DNA of 64,000 nt from Nonomuraea turkmeniaca (GTDB lineage Bacteria > Actinomycetota > Actinomycetes > Streptosporangiales > Streptosporangiaceae). The notes under the pieces are model-generated. The model saw nothing but the letters and a program-made list of their open reading frames with translations, was not told where the DNA came from and ran no database searches. Positions within the stretch are counted from its first letter, which is position 1, and every line of letters begins with the position of its first letter. A program made the position numbers and the translations under genes. Where the stretch lies: NCBI RefSeq assembly GCF_005889735.1, contig NZ_VCKY01000010.1:1-64000 (forward strand), given 5' to 3'. Shown in pieces: positions 1 to 8,433 of this stretch.

Positions 1-301
1 GGTCGGCCACGTCGTCCCGCTCGGCGGCCTGCCGGCGTTGCTCGGCCAGGATGGGCGGCAGGTTGTTCATGTCGAGCTCGGTGGTGACGCCGAACTTCAG
101 CGCCTCCTCCAGGTCGCCGTCCCACGCGTGCGCGTGCGCGTCGATCAGGCCGGGCAGCAGGGTCTTGCCGGCGCCGTCCACCTCCACGTCCACCGGCCCG
201 GCGGTGACCTCCGCGATGCGGCCGCCGTCAATGAGGACGTCCGCCTGCGGCACGGTCCGCTCGCCGTCGAAAACACGAACATTACGGATCAAGGTACGCA
301 T
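1..301 (-). CDS. Amidohydrolase family protein, N-terminal part
   Basis: The gene starts with ATG at 301 and runs off the left edge, so only about 100 N-terminal residues are present. They show the usual amidohydrolase opening: a small beta-sandwich (MRTLIRNVRVFDGERT, then VLIDGGRIAEV) followed by the metal-binding segment LLPGLIDAHAHAWDG, whose HxH pair would bind the catalytic metal. This fits imidazolonepropionase-like or prolidase-like cytosolic hydrolases; the substrate cannot be told from this part. About 50 AT-rich bases upstream (305-355) contain a weak dyad, TAGTT-N23-AACTA, likely part of the promoter. The neighbouring protease ends before this region, so the gene is probably transcribed alone or with genes outside the window. 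Confidence 0.8.
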   Translation of the reverse strand, partial: MRTLIRNVRVFDGERTVPQADVLIDGGRIAEVTAGPVDVEVDGAGKTLLPGLIDAHAHAWDGDLEEALKFGVTTELDMNNLPPILAEQRRQAAERDDVAD

Positions 302-360
302 TGTCGCTCCCATCTAGTTCTATACCTGATAGTACGACATCTAACTATTAGGAGCAAGAA

Positions 361-392
361 GGAGGGCACGGACCCCGCGGCCCGTGCCCTCC
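361..392 (-). terminator. Rho-independent-type hairpin after the M36 protease gene
   Basis: GGAGGGCACGG (361-371) pairs perfectly with CCGTGCCCTCC (382-392) around a 10-base loop. It lies 12 bases past the protease stop codon, and on the minus strand it is followed by TTCTTGCTC, a partial T-run. Confidence 0.75.
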
Positions 393-403
393 TCACGAAC
401 GGA

Positions 404-3307
404 TCAGTACGAGAACGCCTGGAACTCGGCCGCCCTGACCTGGTCCCGCTGCGGGCTGGCCGTGGCGCAGTCCGTCGCGGAGTTCGGATCGTCGTCCTGC
501 TCACCCGCGTACAGCGGGTTGCCCGTGCACTGCGTGCTGAGCACACGGAGCATCAGGTGCGTGGCACTCGCGGTCCGGACGTCGAACGACTTGAAGATCA
601 TGTCCGCGCCCCTGGGCCGCGGCAGCGTCGTGTGGAACGCGTCCGCGGGGCTGGTGTAGATCTTCGTGTAGTTCGCCGGATCGGCGCAGCCCGACGCGCA
701 GGCCAGCACCTCGAAGGCACGCAGGGAGGAGAAGCGGTTCTGGCCGCCGGGGTCGGCGGGGTCGTTGATGTTGGGACGGAGCATGGAGCTGACCTGCACT
801 CGGCGGATCTTGACGGGCGTGTCGCCCGCCAGGTCCACGACCACCGACTTGCCGGCCGGGGCGCCGGTGAGCGAGGCCCAGTTCGTGGCCTCGGTCTCGT
901 CGATCAGCTTGGCCTGGTTGACGCCGTCGCCCGAGGCCGCGGCGCCGCTCGCCGCCGAGGCGTGGTTACGCGGCAGCGCCAGTGGCAGGGGCAGCTTCAC
1001 ACCGGGGAGCACCGCGAACTTCAGCCGGCGGTGGCCGAAGCCGTTGCCCGCGACCACGAAGTCGTAGATGCCGGGCGTCATCTCGACCGTGTCGGCGAGC
1101 GGGGTGGCCGGGTCGGTGTCGGCGACCGGGACCACACGCCCCTCGTAGTCGCCGACGTACAGCCGCAGCGCCGCGTCCTTGGCCTCGCCCAGCGGCTTGA
1201 GCTGCAGCGAGCCGTTCTTGCCGACCGGGTTGACGAAGCTCGGCGTCGGGTCGGCGTCGTTCGGTCCGGTGCTGGCCGCGCCCTTGCCCAGGCCGTGCTC
1301 GGCGAACGCGCGCCACATGATGTCGTGGTTCTTGCCGCCGAAGCGCATCGCGTCGGCGGCGAGCAGCGCATCACGGTGATCGACGTAGCTGACCGCGCCC
1401 GAGGCCATCAGCAGCAGGGCGTCGAACGACACCTGCGCCCAGCGCCGGTTGCCCGGGCACTTCTCCACGGGCGTCTGACCGTCCGCGCACGAGCGCTGCT
1501 GCTTGGACGTGCCGTCGCCGTACCGCTTGATGAAGGCGGCGCGCACGTCGAACTGGGTGGCCGACCAGATCTCGCCGTCGGCGTGCACCTGCTGGCCGAC
1601 GATGTCGTAGGCGACGTCGCTGTAGTTGAGCGGCGACTTCGACATGTCGTAGTTCCTGATGCCGCGGACCTTGTCGCCCGTCACGTAGCCGCCGGTCACG
1701 TACGGCGTCACGCCCGCGGGCCGGAAGCCGTACTCGAAGAGGTACTCCATCGCGAACAGGTCGGAGGTGCTCTCGTTCATGGCGCCGGCCTGCGCGCCGC
1801 TCCACCCGGCGTTCGGGCCGGCGATCATGCGGCCGGAGATCGCGTGGGTGTATTCGTGGCCGATGACCGACATGTCATAGTCGCCGTCGACGCACGGCGC
1901 GTAGAAGGCGCCGGCGATCGGCTGCCACAGGTACATGTTGGTGATCGGCGCGACCCCGTCAGGGCCGGTGATCTGGTTGGCGTTGTCGCGTACCGACAAC
2001 ACCCGCGCGCCCGCCTGGGCGTTGCCCTGCTCGGGGTCGTTGCCGAGCCCGCCCCGGTCGCCGTTGTCCGACTGCATGTTCCAGGCGGTCTCGGTGAAGC
2101 CGAGCCGGTACGACCAGTCGTGCATGCGGTTGTGCATGGCGTTCAGGTTGGCGATCGCGGCCTCGAGGTCGGCCTCGCCTTCCTGGTCCAGCACCGCGGG
2201 GTTGCACTTGGCCTCGTACCAGGTGTTGCGCCACGGGAACGTGTAGTTCCTGCTCGGCGTGATCACGTTCGGGCGGGTGCCGACGGTGAACGGATCGCCG
2301 CTCGCCCGGTTCTCGAACGTCCTGGCCGCGTTGCCGAGGCTGGTGTTCGTCGGCTCGCCGGTGACGTGGTCGACGTCCCACGCCTTGCCGGTCGCCGGGT
2401 CGCCGCCGGCCACGTAGTCACAGCCGGGGTCGGGCAGGTGGCACCAGGTCTGCCGGGTGTCGACGGAGGAGTAGTCGTCACGCGGGTTCGCCGGGAACGC
2501 CTCCCAGTGCGGGTTGTCCGGGTCCTGGTGGTGGTCGACCAGGTTCTCCCGGACGAGGATGGCGCCGCTGACCGCGTCCACGTGCGTCGTGTACGCCGCC
2601 GCCTCGCCGTTCCCGCCGCCGATCAGCACGACCTGGTACGCACTGTGCACGCCGTCGGGCGCGGGCACCGCCACCGGGGTCGCCTGCTTGGTGGCCGCCG
2701 TGGCCAGGTCGATGCCGCCGTCCCTGGCCGCGATCTCCATCGCCTGCTGCGCGGTGATCGCGGCGGCCGGGGGCGCCTGCGTGGCACGTGACAAGGTGGA
2801 TGTGACGTGCCTGATCGTGCCGTCGACGACGCCGACCGCGACGAGCCCGTCCACACCGGCCGGCAGGTCCCCGAAACGCTGCCGCAGCAGCACGGCGTGG
2901 CCTGCGCCGATGGGGTTGACCGCGACCCGCTCCAGCGCGTCGACGGCCTCGGCCGGCAGGCCGAAGATGCTCTCGTTGTTCTTGAGGTAGGCGCGTGCGG
3001 CCTGCTCGGGGTCGGAGCCGAGGCCTTCGGCCAGGGGTTCGGAGCTGACGACGGCGGCCGGGGTGCCGAGAGCGTTCCAGCGGATCTCCGCGGCGGGGCC
3101 CGCCCTGCGGGCATTGGCGCCGGCGGGGGGCGGCACCTGGCCCTGCCGATTGTCCACGTCCGGCTTGCCGTGCTCTTCGGCCTGGAAGTCGTGGACGATG
3201 TTCGATTTGCCGGGTTCGCCTTGGGCGGCCCCGGTGGGGGCCAGGGCGGATGCGACTAACGCGACGACGATGAGGGTGCTGCTACGTAACCAGGACTTCG
3301 ATGACAC
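404..3307 (-). CDS. Secreted M36 (fungalysin-type) zinc metalloprotease with C-terminal discoidin-like domain
   Basis: This 967-residue secreted protease would degrade extracellular protein. I start it at GTG 3307 because AGGAGG sits 10 bases upstream and a signal peptide follows directly (basic N-terminus, hydrophobic TLIVVALVASALAP, Ala-rich cleavage region); the longer ORF start has neither. An FTP/PepSY-like propeptide covers about residues 40-250. The catalytic domain carries the gluzincin motif HEYTH near residue 480 and a downstream E-containing helix (NESTSDLFAMEYLFEYG) that supplies the third zinc ligand. The last ~150 residues (NQAKLIDETEATNWASL onward) look like an F5/8 type C (discoidin) module, probably for surface or glycan binding. 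It is monocistronic with a strong terminator. Confidence 0.93.
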   Translation of the reverse strand: MSSKSWLRSSTLIVVALVASALAPTGAAQGEPGKSNIVHDFQAEEHGKPDVDNRQGQVPPPAGANARRAGPAAEIRWNALGTPAAVVSSEPLAEGLGSDPEQAARAYLKNNESIFGLPAEAVDALERVAVNPIGAGHAVLLRQRFGDLPAGVDGLVAVGVVDGTIRHVTSTLSRATQAPPAAAITAQQAMEIAARDGGIDLATAATKQATPVAVPAPDGVHSAYQVVLIGGGNGEAAAYTTHVDAVSGAILVRENLVDHHQDPDNPHWEAFPANPRDDYSSVDTRQTWCHLPDPGCDYVAGGDPATGKAWDVDHVTGEPTNTSLGNAARTFENRASGDPFTVGTRPNVITPSRNYTFPWRNTWYEAKCNPAVLDQEGEADLEAAIANLNAMHNRMHDWSYRLGFTETAWNMQSDNGDRGGLGNDPEQGNAQAGARVLSVRDNANQITGPDGVAPITNMYLWQPIAGAFYAPCVDGDYDMSVIGHEYTHAISGRMIAGPNAGWSGAQAGAMNESTSDLFAMEYLFEYGFRPAGVTPYVTGGYVTGDKVRGIRNYDMSKSPLNYSDVAYDIVGQQVHADGEIWSATQFDVRAAFIKRYGDGTSKQQRSCADGQTPVEKCPGNRRWAQVSFDALLLMASGAVSYVDHRDALLAADAMRFGGKNHDIMWRAFAEHGLGKGAASTGPNDADPTPSFVNPVGKNGSLQLKPLGEAKDAALRLYVGDYEGRVVPVADTDPATPLADTVEMTPGIYDFVVAGNGFGHRRLKFAVLPGVKLPLPLALPRNHASAASGAAASGDGVNQAKLIDETEATNWASLTGAPAGKSVVVDLAGDTPVKIRRVQVSSMLRPNINDPADPGGQNRFSSLRAFEVLACASGCADPANYTKIYTSPADAFHTTLPRPRGADMIFKSFDVRTASATHLMLRVLSTQCTGNPLYAGEQDDDPNSATDCATASPQRDQVRAAEFQAFSY

Positions 3308-3441
3308 GGTTTGGTTCCCTCCTGCGTGTCCCGGGGTGCGCGGATCACGCGCACTCGCAAGAGGTAGCACCGCATTGACTGTCTGACAAGATCTGTGTGC
3401 GGACCGGCGGCCGGCGCCTCGGCGGACACGAAGAGTCGTTC

Positions 3442-3612
3442 TCAGCGACCATCCCTTACGTGGAATGCGGGTGCCTTGCCGAGCGCGCGCTCGAAACAGT
3501 CGACCAGCGCCGGCCTGCGCGCGTCGATGAGCGCACCCGCCTCAGGATGCTCCAGCGGGAGCAGCGCGTAACGAGCACAGAAATCTTGCTCGTGAGGCGA
3601 CAGCGAATATTC
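3442..3612 (-). pseudogene. Orphan coding fragment of unknown family
   Basis: A minus-strand frame reads EYSLSPHEQDFCARYALLPL ... LVDCFERALGKAP ... HVRDGR-stop for about 57 codons with coding-like GC-rich third positions and protein-like composition. There is no usable start codon: the frame runs back into the 3' end of the endonuclease-like gene. I read it as the surviving 3' end of a lost gene between the protease and the nuclease-like gene. I do not recognise the family. It is the only notable content of the 312-base gap 3308-3619 apart from the protease promoter. Confidence 0.35.
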
Positions 3613-3619
3613 ACGGCCC

Positions 3620-4846
3620 CTACTGCCTGACGTCCAGCCACACCAGGCGGTGGTCGGAGCTGGGGAACGGGAAGACGCCGGTCAGGCGGGACAGCGGGTC
3701 ACTCGACACCGGCCAGAAGACGCCACCGCCCGCCACCCGCAGCCGTTTGGCCGGCAGCACGTAGTCGGCGCGGAGGTTCCCGGGCGCGGTGTCGGCGAAG
3801 TCGGCGGTGTCGTATTTGGGGTCGCCCTTGTGGGTGGCGTTCGCGCCGCCCTGCAGCGCGGCGGCCTCCGTTGCGCCCCCGCTCGACGGCGCGAACCCGC
3901 CGTCGATCGCCGGGTGGTCGAGCAGCTGGTGGATGGCGTCCTGGTAGCTGTCGCCGTCGTGGGGATCGGCGTTCTGGTCGCCGGCGATCACGAAGGGCTC
4001 GCCGGGCCGGAGGCCGCCGCGCCGGCCGCGGTCGTCGTAGATGTAGCCGCCGCGGCCCGGGTGCGTGTAGTCGGCCCAGAGCCTGATCTCGTCGTGGTTG
4101 CGGCGGCCGTTGCGGTCCTCGGCCCCGTCGAAGGTGGGCGGCGTCGGGTGGCTGACCAGGAAGTGCACGGTACGGTGGCCGACGCGGACCGGCAGGTCCC
4201 AGTGACTCTTGGAGGACAGGCGGAACACCTGGAGCTCCTCCGGCGAGTACCAGTCGGCTGGCTCGGGCGTCGCCGGGTCGTCGGGGAGGACGGCGCCGGG
4301 CATGTCCTTCCACAGGAACTTCTGGAACGTGCGCACGCCGCTCAGGTCGATCGGATACCTCGAGTAGACCGCCATGCCGAACTGCCCCGGGAAGGCCCCG
4401 AAGCCGAACGCGTCGTCGCCGTAGCCGGGCGCGCCGGGCGTGGTCACGACGGAGCCGTTGTTGTTCAGGTCGAAGCCGGAGGCGATGCCGGTGTTGCTGG
4501 GAGCGGTGTACCGGTACCGGTAGGTGATCGGCCGCGCGCCGCCCTGCCCGATCGACAGGTAGTTGTCCTGGAAGAGGCGGATGGCCGCGCCGGCGGCGTC
4601 GTAGTCGAACTCGTTGATGAGCAGGACGTCGGGTCGGGCCCGCTGGATGATCTCGGCGATGACCTTCACCTGCGTGTTGTCCGGCGTGGAAAGGTCGCTG
4701 ACGAGCTGGCCTTCGACGTTGCGGTTGAGCGAGGCGTTGAAGGTGGCGAACCGGGCGGTGCGGCTCGCGGCCTCGGCCGTGCCCGGCGCCAAGGGCAGGA
4801 GCGCTGCCGCGGCGGCGGCGACGGACAGGACTCGACGGAATATCAC
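3620..4846 (-). CDS. Secreted endonuclease/exonuclease/phosphatase-fold protein
   Basis: 408 residues with GTG start at 4846, GAGGTG seven bases upstream, and a classical signal peptide (MIFRRVLSVAAAAAALLPLAPGTAEA). The mature part follows the EEP (DNase I-like) fold: FATFNASLN near the N-terminus, VLLINEFDYD with the metal-binding Glu, FLVSHPTPP, the AGDQNADP motif (catalytic Asp/Asn) and the terminal SDHRLVWLDV with the catalytic His. Family members cleave phosphodiesters in nucleic acids, sphingomyelin or inositol phosphates. Export suggests nutrient or phosphate scavenging; the exact substrate is not visible. The gene is divergent from the GntR regulator at 4956, which might control it. 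Confidence 0.88.
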   Translation of the reverse strand: MIFRRVLSVAAAAAALLPLAPGTAEAASRTARFATFNASLNRNVEGQLVSDLSTPDNTQVKVIAEIIQRARPDVLLINEFDYDAAGAAIRLFQDNYLSIGQGGARPITYRYRYTAPSNTGIASGFDLNNNGSVVTTPGAPGYGDDAFGFGAFPGQFGMAVYSRYPIDLSGVRTFQKFLWKDMPGAVLPDDPATPEPADWYSPEELQVFRLSSKSHWDLPVRVGHRTVHFLVSHPTPPTFDGAEDRNGRRNHDEIRLWADYTHPGRGGYIYDDRGRRGGLRPGEPFVIAGDQNADPHDGDSYQDAIHQLLDHPAIDGGFAPSSGGATEAAALQGGANATHKGDPKYDTADFADTAPGNLRADYVLPAKRLRVAGGGVFWPVSSDPLSRLTGVFPFPSSDHRLVWLDVRQ

Positions 4847-4955
4847 GATCTTTCACCTCGCTGAGGGGCTGGCCCGGTGGACCGGATCATGGCATCTCCT
4901 ATGAGGCCGCGCCAGTGCGCGAAGATAGACTTCTACGGTCAGCCAGGAGTAAGAC

Positions 4956-5750
4956 ATGCCGACGTTCCCTCAGGGAAAACCGCGGCCGCGCCTCACCGGG
5001 TCGCAGGGGGGCGAGCCGAAATATCAGGCCATCTACCGTGATCTGCTCGCCCAGATCGACGGTGGCGCGTTCGCGCCCGGTGAGCCGCTGCCCGCGCAGC
5101 GGGAGCTGAGCGACTATTACGGGGTCAGCCTGATGACCGTGCGGCAGGCGTTGCAGCGGCTGAGCGCGGAGGGGCGCATCGAGCAGCGGCAGGGGCTCGG
5201 CACGTTCGTGGCGGGGAACGTGATCCCCTACCAGATGAACAGCCTGGGCAGCCTGGCCGAGGATCTCGCCGGACAGGGGATCGACCTGCGGACGGTGCTG
5301 CTCGGCACGCGCCGTGCCCTGCCGCCGGCGGCGGTGCGGGCGGAGCTGGGGCTGGGCACTGACGCCGAGGTCACGGTCATCGAACGGCTGCGGGTCGTGG
5401 ACGGCTCCCCCGTGATCCACCAGGTGTCGTACACGCCGCTCGACCTGGGCGGGGAGGCCGGGGGCGGCGAGCTGGAGCGCACCCCGCTCTACCGGCTGAT
5501 CGAGGAGCGGTGCGGGGTGTCGCCGGCCTGGGCCACCGAGGCGATCAGGCCGGTCGTGTTGTCGGAGGAGCAGGCCGCGCTGCTGCGGCGGCCGGTGGGC
5601 GATGCGGCGCTCATGAGCACCCGGGTCACCTATGACGCGGTGGACCGGGCGGTGCTGGCGGACCGGGCCGTCATGTGCGCCGCCCAGATCGTGTTCACCA
5701 CCCGGCGCCAGGTGCGGGAACCGGCCGTCTCGCTGCGCCTCGACGCCTGA
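4956..5750 (+). CDS. GntR family transcriptional regulator, HutC/UTRA type
   Basis: 264 residues, ATG preceded by AGGAG at good spacing. The N-terminal winged helix-turn-helix is clear (YQAIYRDLLAQIDGGAFAPG, then LPAQRELSDYYGVSLMTVRQ, then GRIEQRQGLGTFV). From about residue 95 the UTRA effector domain follows (DLRTVLLGTRRALPP ... VTVIERLRVVDGSPVIHQVS). Such regulators repress sugar, amino-acid or morphogenesis genes until a small ligand binds. It is divergent from the secreted EEP-fold gene and convergent with trpA, so the 110-base divergent gap is the likely site of autoregulation. I could not pick out a convincing palindrome there. Confidence 0.92.
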   Translation: MPTFPQGKPRPRLTGSQGGEPKYQAIYRDLLAQIDGGAFAPGEPLPAQRELSDYYGVSLMTVRQALQRLSAEGRIEQRQGLGTFVAGNVIPYQMNSLGSLAEDLAGQGIDLRTVLLGTRRALPPAAVRAELGLGTDAEVTVIERLRVVDGSPVIHQVSYTPLDLGGEAGGGELERTPLYRLIEERCGVSPAWATEAIRPVVLSEEQAALLRRPVGDAALMSTRVTYDAVDRAVLADRAVMCAAQIVFTTRRQVREPAVSLRLDA

Positions 5751-5760
5751 GACGACCCGT

Positions 5761-6564
5761 TCACGTGGCCGCGACGCTTGCGGCCTTTCGCACACCGGCC
5801 GCGAGTTCCCTGGCCACCGCCTCGACCGCGGCCAGACCGGACGCCCGGTCCGGGGCGTCCATGAGCGCGCGGACGAAGGCCGAGCCGACGATCACGCCGT
5901 CGGCGAAGCCCGCGACCTCGGCGGCCTGCGCGCCGGTGCCCACGCCGAGCCCCACGCACACGGGCAGATCCGTGACCTCCTTGGTCCGAGCGACCAGGTC
6001 CTTCGCGGTCGTGCTCACCAGGTCCCGCTCGCCGGTCACCCCCATGAGGGAGGCCGCGTACAGGAAGCCGCGCGAGGACCGGGCGGCCAGCGCCAGCCGC
6101 TCCGGCGTGGAGGTCGGCGCCACGAGGTGCACGCGGTCGAGCCCGTGTTCGTCGGCCGCCGCGTGCCAGCCGGCGGCCTCGTCGGGGATGAGGTCCGGGG
6201 TGATCATGCCGGCGCCGCCCGCGGCGGCCAGATCCGCCGCGAACCGCGCGACCCCGTAGCGGTCGACGAGCGTCCAGTACGTCATGACGAGCGCCGGCGC
6301 CCCGGCCTCCCGTACCGCGGTGAACCCGTCCGCCGGGGTGGCGCCGCCGACGAGCGCCGCCTCGGTGGCCCGCTGGATGAGCGGGCCGTCCATGAGCGGG
6401 TCGGAGTACGGCAGGCCCACCTCCAGGACGTCAACGCCGCCGGCCACCATGGCCCGCATCGCCGCCACCGACGTCGCGACGTCGGGAAAGCCGACCGGCA
6501 GGTACCCGATGAGCGCGGCCCGCCCCTCGCTCTTGGCTCGTTCGATGGTCGCCCGGGCGCTCAT
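5761..6564 (-). CDS. trpA: Tryptophan synthase alpha subunit
   Basis: 267 residues, normal length. It cleaves indole-3-glycerol phosphate to indole and glyceraldehyde 3-phosphate and passes indole to TrpB. Diagnostic segments are [30 protein letters not shown] (containing the catalytic Glu and Asp), and the phosphate-binding [27 protein letters not shown]. The ATG overlaps the trpB stop by four bases (ATGA), so translation is coupled. No trpC, trpD or trpE lies in this window; trpBA is a two-gene unit here. Confidence 0.97.
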   Translation of the reverse strand: MSARATIERAKSEGRAALIGYLPVGFPDVATSVAAMRAMVAGGVDVLEVGLPYSDPLMDGPLIQRATEAALVGGATPADGFTAVREAGAPALVMTYWTLVDRYGVARFAADLAAAGGAGMITPDLIPDEAAGWHAAADEHGLDRVHLVAPTSTPERLALAARSSRGFLYAASLMGVTGERDLVSTTAKDLVARTKEVTDLPVCVGLGVGTGAQAAEVAGFADGVIVGSAFVRALMDAPDRASGLAAVEAVARELAAGVRKAASVAAT

Positions 6565-7799
6565 TCGCCGCTCCCCTCCCCCAGCAGGCCGAAGTAGCGG
6601 GCCGCCGTGTCCACGTCCTTGTCGCCGCGGCCGGACAGGTTGACGAGCACGATCCCGTCCGGTCCCAGCCGCCGGCCCTCCCGGATCGCGCCGGCCAGCG
6701 CGTGCGCGCTCTCGATGGCCGGGATGATCCCCTCGGTACGGCACAGCAGCGCGAACGCCTCCATGGCCTCCGCGTCCGGCACCGACGCGTACCGCGCCCG
6801 GCCGATGTCGTGCAGCCAGGCGTGTTGCGGCCCGACCCCCGGATAGTCGAGCCCCGCGGAGATCGAGTGGCTCTCCACGGTCTGCCCGTGCGCGTCCTGC
6901 AACACGAACGTCCGGGTCCCGTGCAGGATGCCGAGGCCACCGCCGGAGACGGACGCCGCGTGCCGCCCGGTCTCGACCCCGTCGCCCCCGGCCTCCAGCC
7001 CCACCAGCTCCACCTCCGGGTCGTCGAGGAAGGCGTGGAAGATCCCGATCGCGTTGGAGCCGCCCCCGACGCAGGCGCACACGACGTCGGGCAGCCGCCC
7101 GGCCAGCGCCAGCGTCTGCCGGCGCGCCTCCACCCCGATGACCTGCTGGAGCTCGCGCACCATCGTCGGGAACGGATGCGGCCCGGCCGCCGAGCCGATC
7201 AGGTAATGGGTGTTCTCGACGTTGGTCACCCAGTCGCGCATGGCCTCGTTCATGGCGTCCTTGAGCGTGCGCGAGCCCGACGTCACGGGGATCACCTCGG
7301 CGCCGAGTAGCCGCATCCTGACCACGTTGAGCGCCTGGCGCCTCATGTCGACCTCGCCCATGTAGACCACGGCGTCCAGGCCGAGCAGCGCGGCGGCCGT
7401 GGCGGTGGCCACGCCGTGCTGGCCCGCGCCCGTCTCGGCGATGACGCGGGTCTTGCCCATGCGCAGGGTGAGCAGCGCCTGGCCGATCGCGTTGTTGATC
7501 TTATGGGATCCGGTGTGGTTGAGGTCCTCGCGCTTGAGCAGGATGCGCGCCGGAGCTCGGCCGCCGGCGTGCCGAGCGAACCGCGGGGCCTCGGTGATGA
7601 GGCTCGGTCGGCCCACGTACGTGCGGTGCAGCTCGTCGAGCCGCCCCATGAACTCCGGTTCCGCCAGCGCGTCCCGGTACGCGGCATCCAGCTCCTCCAG
7701 GGCGGCCACCAGCGCTTCCGGGATGAACCGGCCGCCGAACCTGCCGAAATACGGCCCGGTCCGCCCGGTGAGCGGTGTCCGCGCGGCTTGTGCGTGCAT
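6561..7799 (-). CDS. trpB: Tryptophan synthase beta subunit
   Basis: 412 residues, normal length for the TrpB1 type. This PLP enzyme condenses indole with serine to make tryptophan. Visible are the N-terminal [13 protein letters not shown], the PLP lysine in [14 protein letters not shown], the catalytic Glu in [10 protein letters not shown], and the PLP-phosphate loop [10 protein letters not shown]. The ATG at 7799 has a GGGGAG ribosome site about seven bases upstream. The promoter and an 18-base palindrome lie directly upstream (7821-7878), indicating its own regulation separate from the sulfur operon behind it. Confidence 0.97.
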   Translation of the reverse strand: MHAQAARTPLTGRTGPYFGRFGGRFIPEALVAALEELDAAYRDALAEPEFMGRLDELHRTYVGRPSLITEAPRFARHAGGRAPARILLKREDLNHTGSHKINNAIGQALLTLRMGKTRVIAETGAGQHGVATATAAALLGLDAVVYMGEVDMRRQALNVVRMRLLGAEVIPVTSGSRTLKDAMNEAMRDWVTNVENTHYLIGSAAGPHPFPTMVRELQQVIGVEARRQTLALAGRLPDVVCACVGGGSNAIGIFHAFLDDPEVELVGLEAGGDGVETGRHAASVSGGGLGILHGTRTFVLQDAHGQTVESHSISAGLDYPGVGPQHAWLHDIGRARYASVPDAEAMEAFALLCRTEGIIPAIESAHALAGAIREGRRLGPDGIVLVNLSGRGDKDVDTAARYFGLLGEGSGE

Positions 7800-7820
7800 C
7801 GTCGGCTCCCCTCTCGTTCA

Positions 7821-7838
7821 GTTCTAGTCTTCTAGAAC
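7821..7838. promoter_or_regulatory. Perfect 18-base palindrome, candidate trp operator
   Basis: GTTCTAG-TCTT-CTAGAAC is perfectly symmetric around a four-base centre. It lies just after the inferred trpBA start site and 21 bases before the trpB ATG. The CTAG-N4-CTAG core is the same arrangement as in the E. coli TrpR operator. CTAG is normally rare in high-GC actinomycete DNA, so two copies in register are unlikely to be chance. The binding protein is unknown. Confidence 0.55.
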
Positions 7839-7848
7839 AGCTACTTCG

Positions 7849-7878
7849 AGGCTAGCCGTGCGAACTCCGGCGCGTCAA
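7849..7878 (-). promoter_or_regulatory. Sigma70-type promoter for trpBA
   Basis: On the minus strand, TTGACG (7878-7873) is separated by 18 bases from TAGCCT (7854-7849). Transcription would start near 7842, immediately before the 7821-7838 palindrome. The -35 box lies inside the foot of the terminator stem of the upstream sulfur operon. Confidence 0.5.
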
Positions 7879-7909
7879 CGGTGGCCGCCCGTGGCGGCCA
7901 CCGTTGACG
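7873..7909 (-). terminator. Perfect 17-bp hairpin ending the sulfonate operon
   Basis: The arm 7873-7889 pairs without mismatch with 7893-7909 around the three-base loop CGT. It begins three bases after the FMN reductase stop codon. There is no T-run, as is common for actinomycete terminators. Confidence 0.85.
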
Positions 7910-7911
7910 TA

Positions 7912-8433
7912 CTACGACAACGCCCGCTCCCCCAGCACCGCGGCCACCTGCGGGGCGACCCGGTCGGCCCAGGCCGCCAGGACCTCGTCCAGGTGCGGGA
8001 GTTGCGCTTCGAGCACCGCCAGCCCCGGGGTGGGCACGGTGGCGCCGAGCTCCACCAGCAGTGGCCGCAGGTGCACCTCGACCGCCAGCGCGTGCTTGGG
8101 ATCCCCCATGACCAGCAGCGGCAGCGCCGCCTTGCCGGCCAGCGCGTCCGCCGGCAGCCGGTCGAGGAAGGACTTGAGCAGCCCGGTGTAGGTGCCCTTG
8201 TACGTGGGGCCGGCCACCACGAGCACGCTCGACTCGGCCACCAGCTCCAGCGCCACCTCCACCCCGGGGGACGCACCGGGCGCGAGCAGCTGCGGGCCTA
8301 GTGCGGACAGGTCCACCACCTCGTGAGGACCGGCCGTGCCGATCCGCGCGGCGATCGCCTCCGCGGCCGCGACCGCGACGGTCCGCGTCCTGGAGCCCTC
8401 CCGGGGGTTGCCGACCAGCGTGACGATGCTCAT
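7912..8433 (-). CDS. NAD(P)H-dependent FMN reductase, SsuE-like
   Basis: 173 residues of the flavodoxin-like FMN reductase family. It would reduce FMN for the flavin monooxygenase encoded just upstream. The N-terminal flavin-binding loop VTLVGNPREGSRT and the central VVAGPTYKGTYTGLLKSFLDRLP are characteristic. The ATG overlaps the monooxygenase stop codon (ATGA), and this is the last gene of the ssu-like operon, followed by a strong hairpin. The pairing of a two-component monooxygenase with its reductase is typical of organosulfur catabolism. Confidence 0.9.
   Translation of the reverse strand: MSIVTLVGNPREGSRTRTVAVAAAEAIAARIGTAGPHEVVDLSALGPQLLAPGASPGVEVALELVAESSVLVVAGPTYKGTYTGLLKSFLDRLPADALAGKAALPLLVMGDPKHALAVEVHLRPLLVELGATVPTPGLAVLEAQLPHLDEVLAAWADRVAPQVAAVLGERALS

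Noticed and set aside
38-2791. 917-residue plus-strand ORF opposite the M36 protease gene
   Set aside because: Composition is Arg/Val/Gly-rich without domains, and third positions fit the minus-strand protease; it is an antisense shadow.
3456-3641. 61-residue minus-strand ORF with its own start
   Set aside because: Arg/Ser-rich and out of frame with the coding-like pattern; the fragment at 3442-3612 in another frame is more protein-like.
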